Below are positions 16,145 through 17,109 of a stretch of 17,109 nucleotides of DNA, piece by piece (the first letter of the stretch is position 1; every line of letters begins with the position of its first letter). The DNA is taken from the NCBI GenBank assembly GCA_004802725.1, contig SGPM01000464.1, positions 1 to 17,109 on the forward strand. The letters are read 5' to 3'. The notes below the pieces were generated by a model. That model saw nothing but the letters and a program-made list of their open reading frames with translations, ran no database searches and was not told the origin of the DNA. This DNA is from Antrodiella citrinella (Eukaryota; Basidiomycota; Agaricomycetes; Polyporales; Steccherinaceae). A program made the position numbers and the translations under genes.

Positions 16145-16565
16145 TGTTACAGTTTTCTCTTTACTTCTCCTATTTTCCTTTCGACAAGACCCCTCTTTGG
16201 ACTTACCTGTATTACTCCTNGACTTTAACCCCTTTTNAAGATTCTTTCACATTCCATGACTCTTTCTCCATAGTTATCATTCTTATTTAGATATCCCTTG
16301 ATTTCCTTGCACATGACCTCGGTCCATGTGACTGACTTACTCAGCATAAGCCATAGGCTTATTCATCATCATTCATAGTATTATCAAGCCTTTCTGCTTA
16401 TTCCTTTACTTTGACTCAGCATATCTGTACCAGTATATAAACCTGTAGTCTCGCTGAGGATTATCTTCAGCTTGACCTCCTTTGTTCATTATACAAAGTG
16501 TCTTAAGCAAGAACCCAGATACACTCAGACTAGACTTGACAGGCTTAACATGCTTTGTCGTAACA
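16145..16565 (+). mobile_element. complete LTR of element E (421 bases), shared by two tandem copies
   Basis: Begins TGTTACAG after the polypurine tract and ends GTCGTAACA, giving the inverted ends TGTTAC/GTAACA. Bases from 16262 on match 12597-12900. A TATATAA at 16434 and CAGCTTGACCT at 16468 repeat the promoter and 5' end arrangement. Homology to the first copy does not stop at the LTR end but runs on into the leader. Confidence 0.9.
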
Positions 16566-17109
16566 TTAGGTCAAGCTGATCCAGCAGCCAGACATCTTTA
16601 TGTCTATGGCATTCCCACGATCCTTTGAAAGATACAATCCCTGGACCCACACATCAGACCCTTGATCCCCGCTGAACCCTTGATCCCCCATTGAACCCTT
16701 GATCCCCCATTGGACCCTTGATCCCCATTGGACCCTTGAACTCCATAGAACCCCATCAGATCCCTGATCATCATCTCTGATAAAGTCCGATGTTATTGAA
16801 TTCCATCTGATAACACTTTCCATACCTGGACGTCCTTCTATGAATCTTGGACATCCCCAGATCATCCCTGATCATATCAGATCTTCTGATCCCCACCAGA
16901 ATCTACCTCTTCCCAGCCTAGCACAGTGAGCGGCGTCTCCCACCGTGGGATGATCCCTGATCAAGACAGGAGTACCGGTGTGCTAGCAGTAGCAAAAACA
17001 GAATTCTGATCAAGATCTATCTTGGGGACCGACTGATCCGTACCCCATGATCAGTCTTGATTGTCCGAACACCTGAACCCCTGACCTGCTGATCTACATG
17101 ATGCAAGCA
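16566..17109 (+). mobile_element. leader of a second, tandem element E copy (runs off the window)
   Basis: Matches 12901-13430 with a 19-base extra repeat unit and a few substitutions. It includes the site AGGTCAAGCTGA at 16568-16579 and the tandem repeat at 16657-16746. It resolves several bases undetermined in the first copy. The hairpin array and ORFs would follow beyond the window. Confidence 0.88.

Overview
The window looks like transposon-dense nuclear DNA of a filamentous fungus, most probably an Agaricomycete (basidiomycete). The evidence is a chromodomain Ty3/Gypsy integrase, a degenerate LINE with a zinc-knuckle ORF1 and an endonuclease ORF2, four LTR types, a 58-base GT-AG intron, and no compact operon-like gene order. 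The species is not identifiable by eye. I see no rRNA, tRNA or CRISPR array, and only one fragment of a possible host gene.

Layout. 1-157: 31-base tandem repeats. 158-1774 (+): 3' end of a Ty3/Gypsy pol (integrase plus chromodomain). 1775-3610: non-coding, with a polypurine/LTR-like start, an array of covarying stem-loops with a bulged C, a G-rich strand, and a dense TCCGG/GTGAC motif cluster. 3626-5220 (-): hypothetical proline-rich protein and a downstream open frame, possibly a gag-only element. 5221-6431: no supported gene. 6432-7018 (-): 3' end of a spliced hypothetical gene, cut by an LTR. 7019-7347: LTR 'A'. 7348-8275 (-): Gypsy-type gag fragment with an LTR at each end. 8276-8640 (+): LTR 'C'. 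8641-9049 (-): leader and LTR of element 'D'. 9050-12597 (-): LINE with ORF1 and ORF2 on the minus strand, both broken, with solo LTR 'B' (same family as A) inserted just after the ORF2 start and flanked by a GAGAC duplication. 12597-17109 (+): a high-identity LTR element 'E' of two small gag-like ORFs and no pol, followed head-to-tail by the start of a second copy that shares the middle LTR.

The most interesting signals are structural. First, elements D and E carry an 11-12 base sequence at the predicted mRNA 5' end that is exactly complementary to the sequence two bases after the 5' LTR. The same 34-base spacing from the TATA box occurs in both. This is the arrangement of Tf1/sushi-type self-primed reverse transcription. 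Second, two unrelated non-coding arrays (2122-2771 and 13527-14063) are built from repeated stem-loops whose stems change by compensatory substitution. One has a conserved bulged C; the other has two hairpins side by side. Third, element E appears to be a gag-only, non-autonomous retroelement in tandem arrangement.

Order of events that the boundaries suggest: E inserted first, the LINE then interrupted E's first LTR, and D and B later inserted into the LINE. LTRs A and C and the gag fragment form a mosaic without target duplications, so rearrangement followed.
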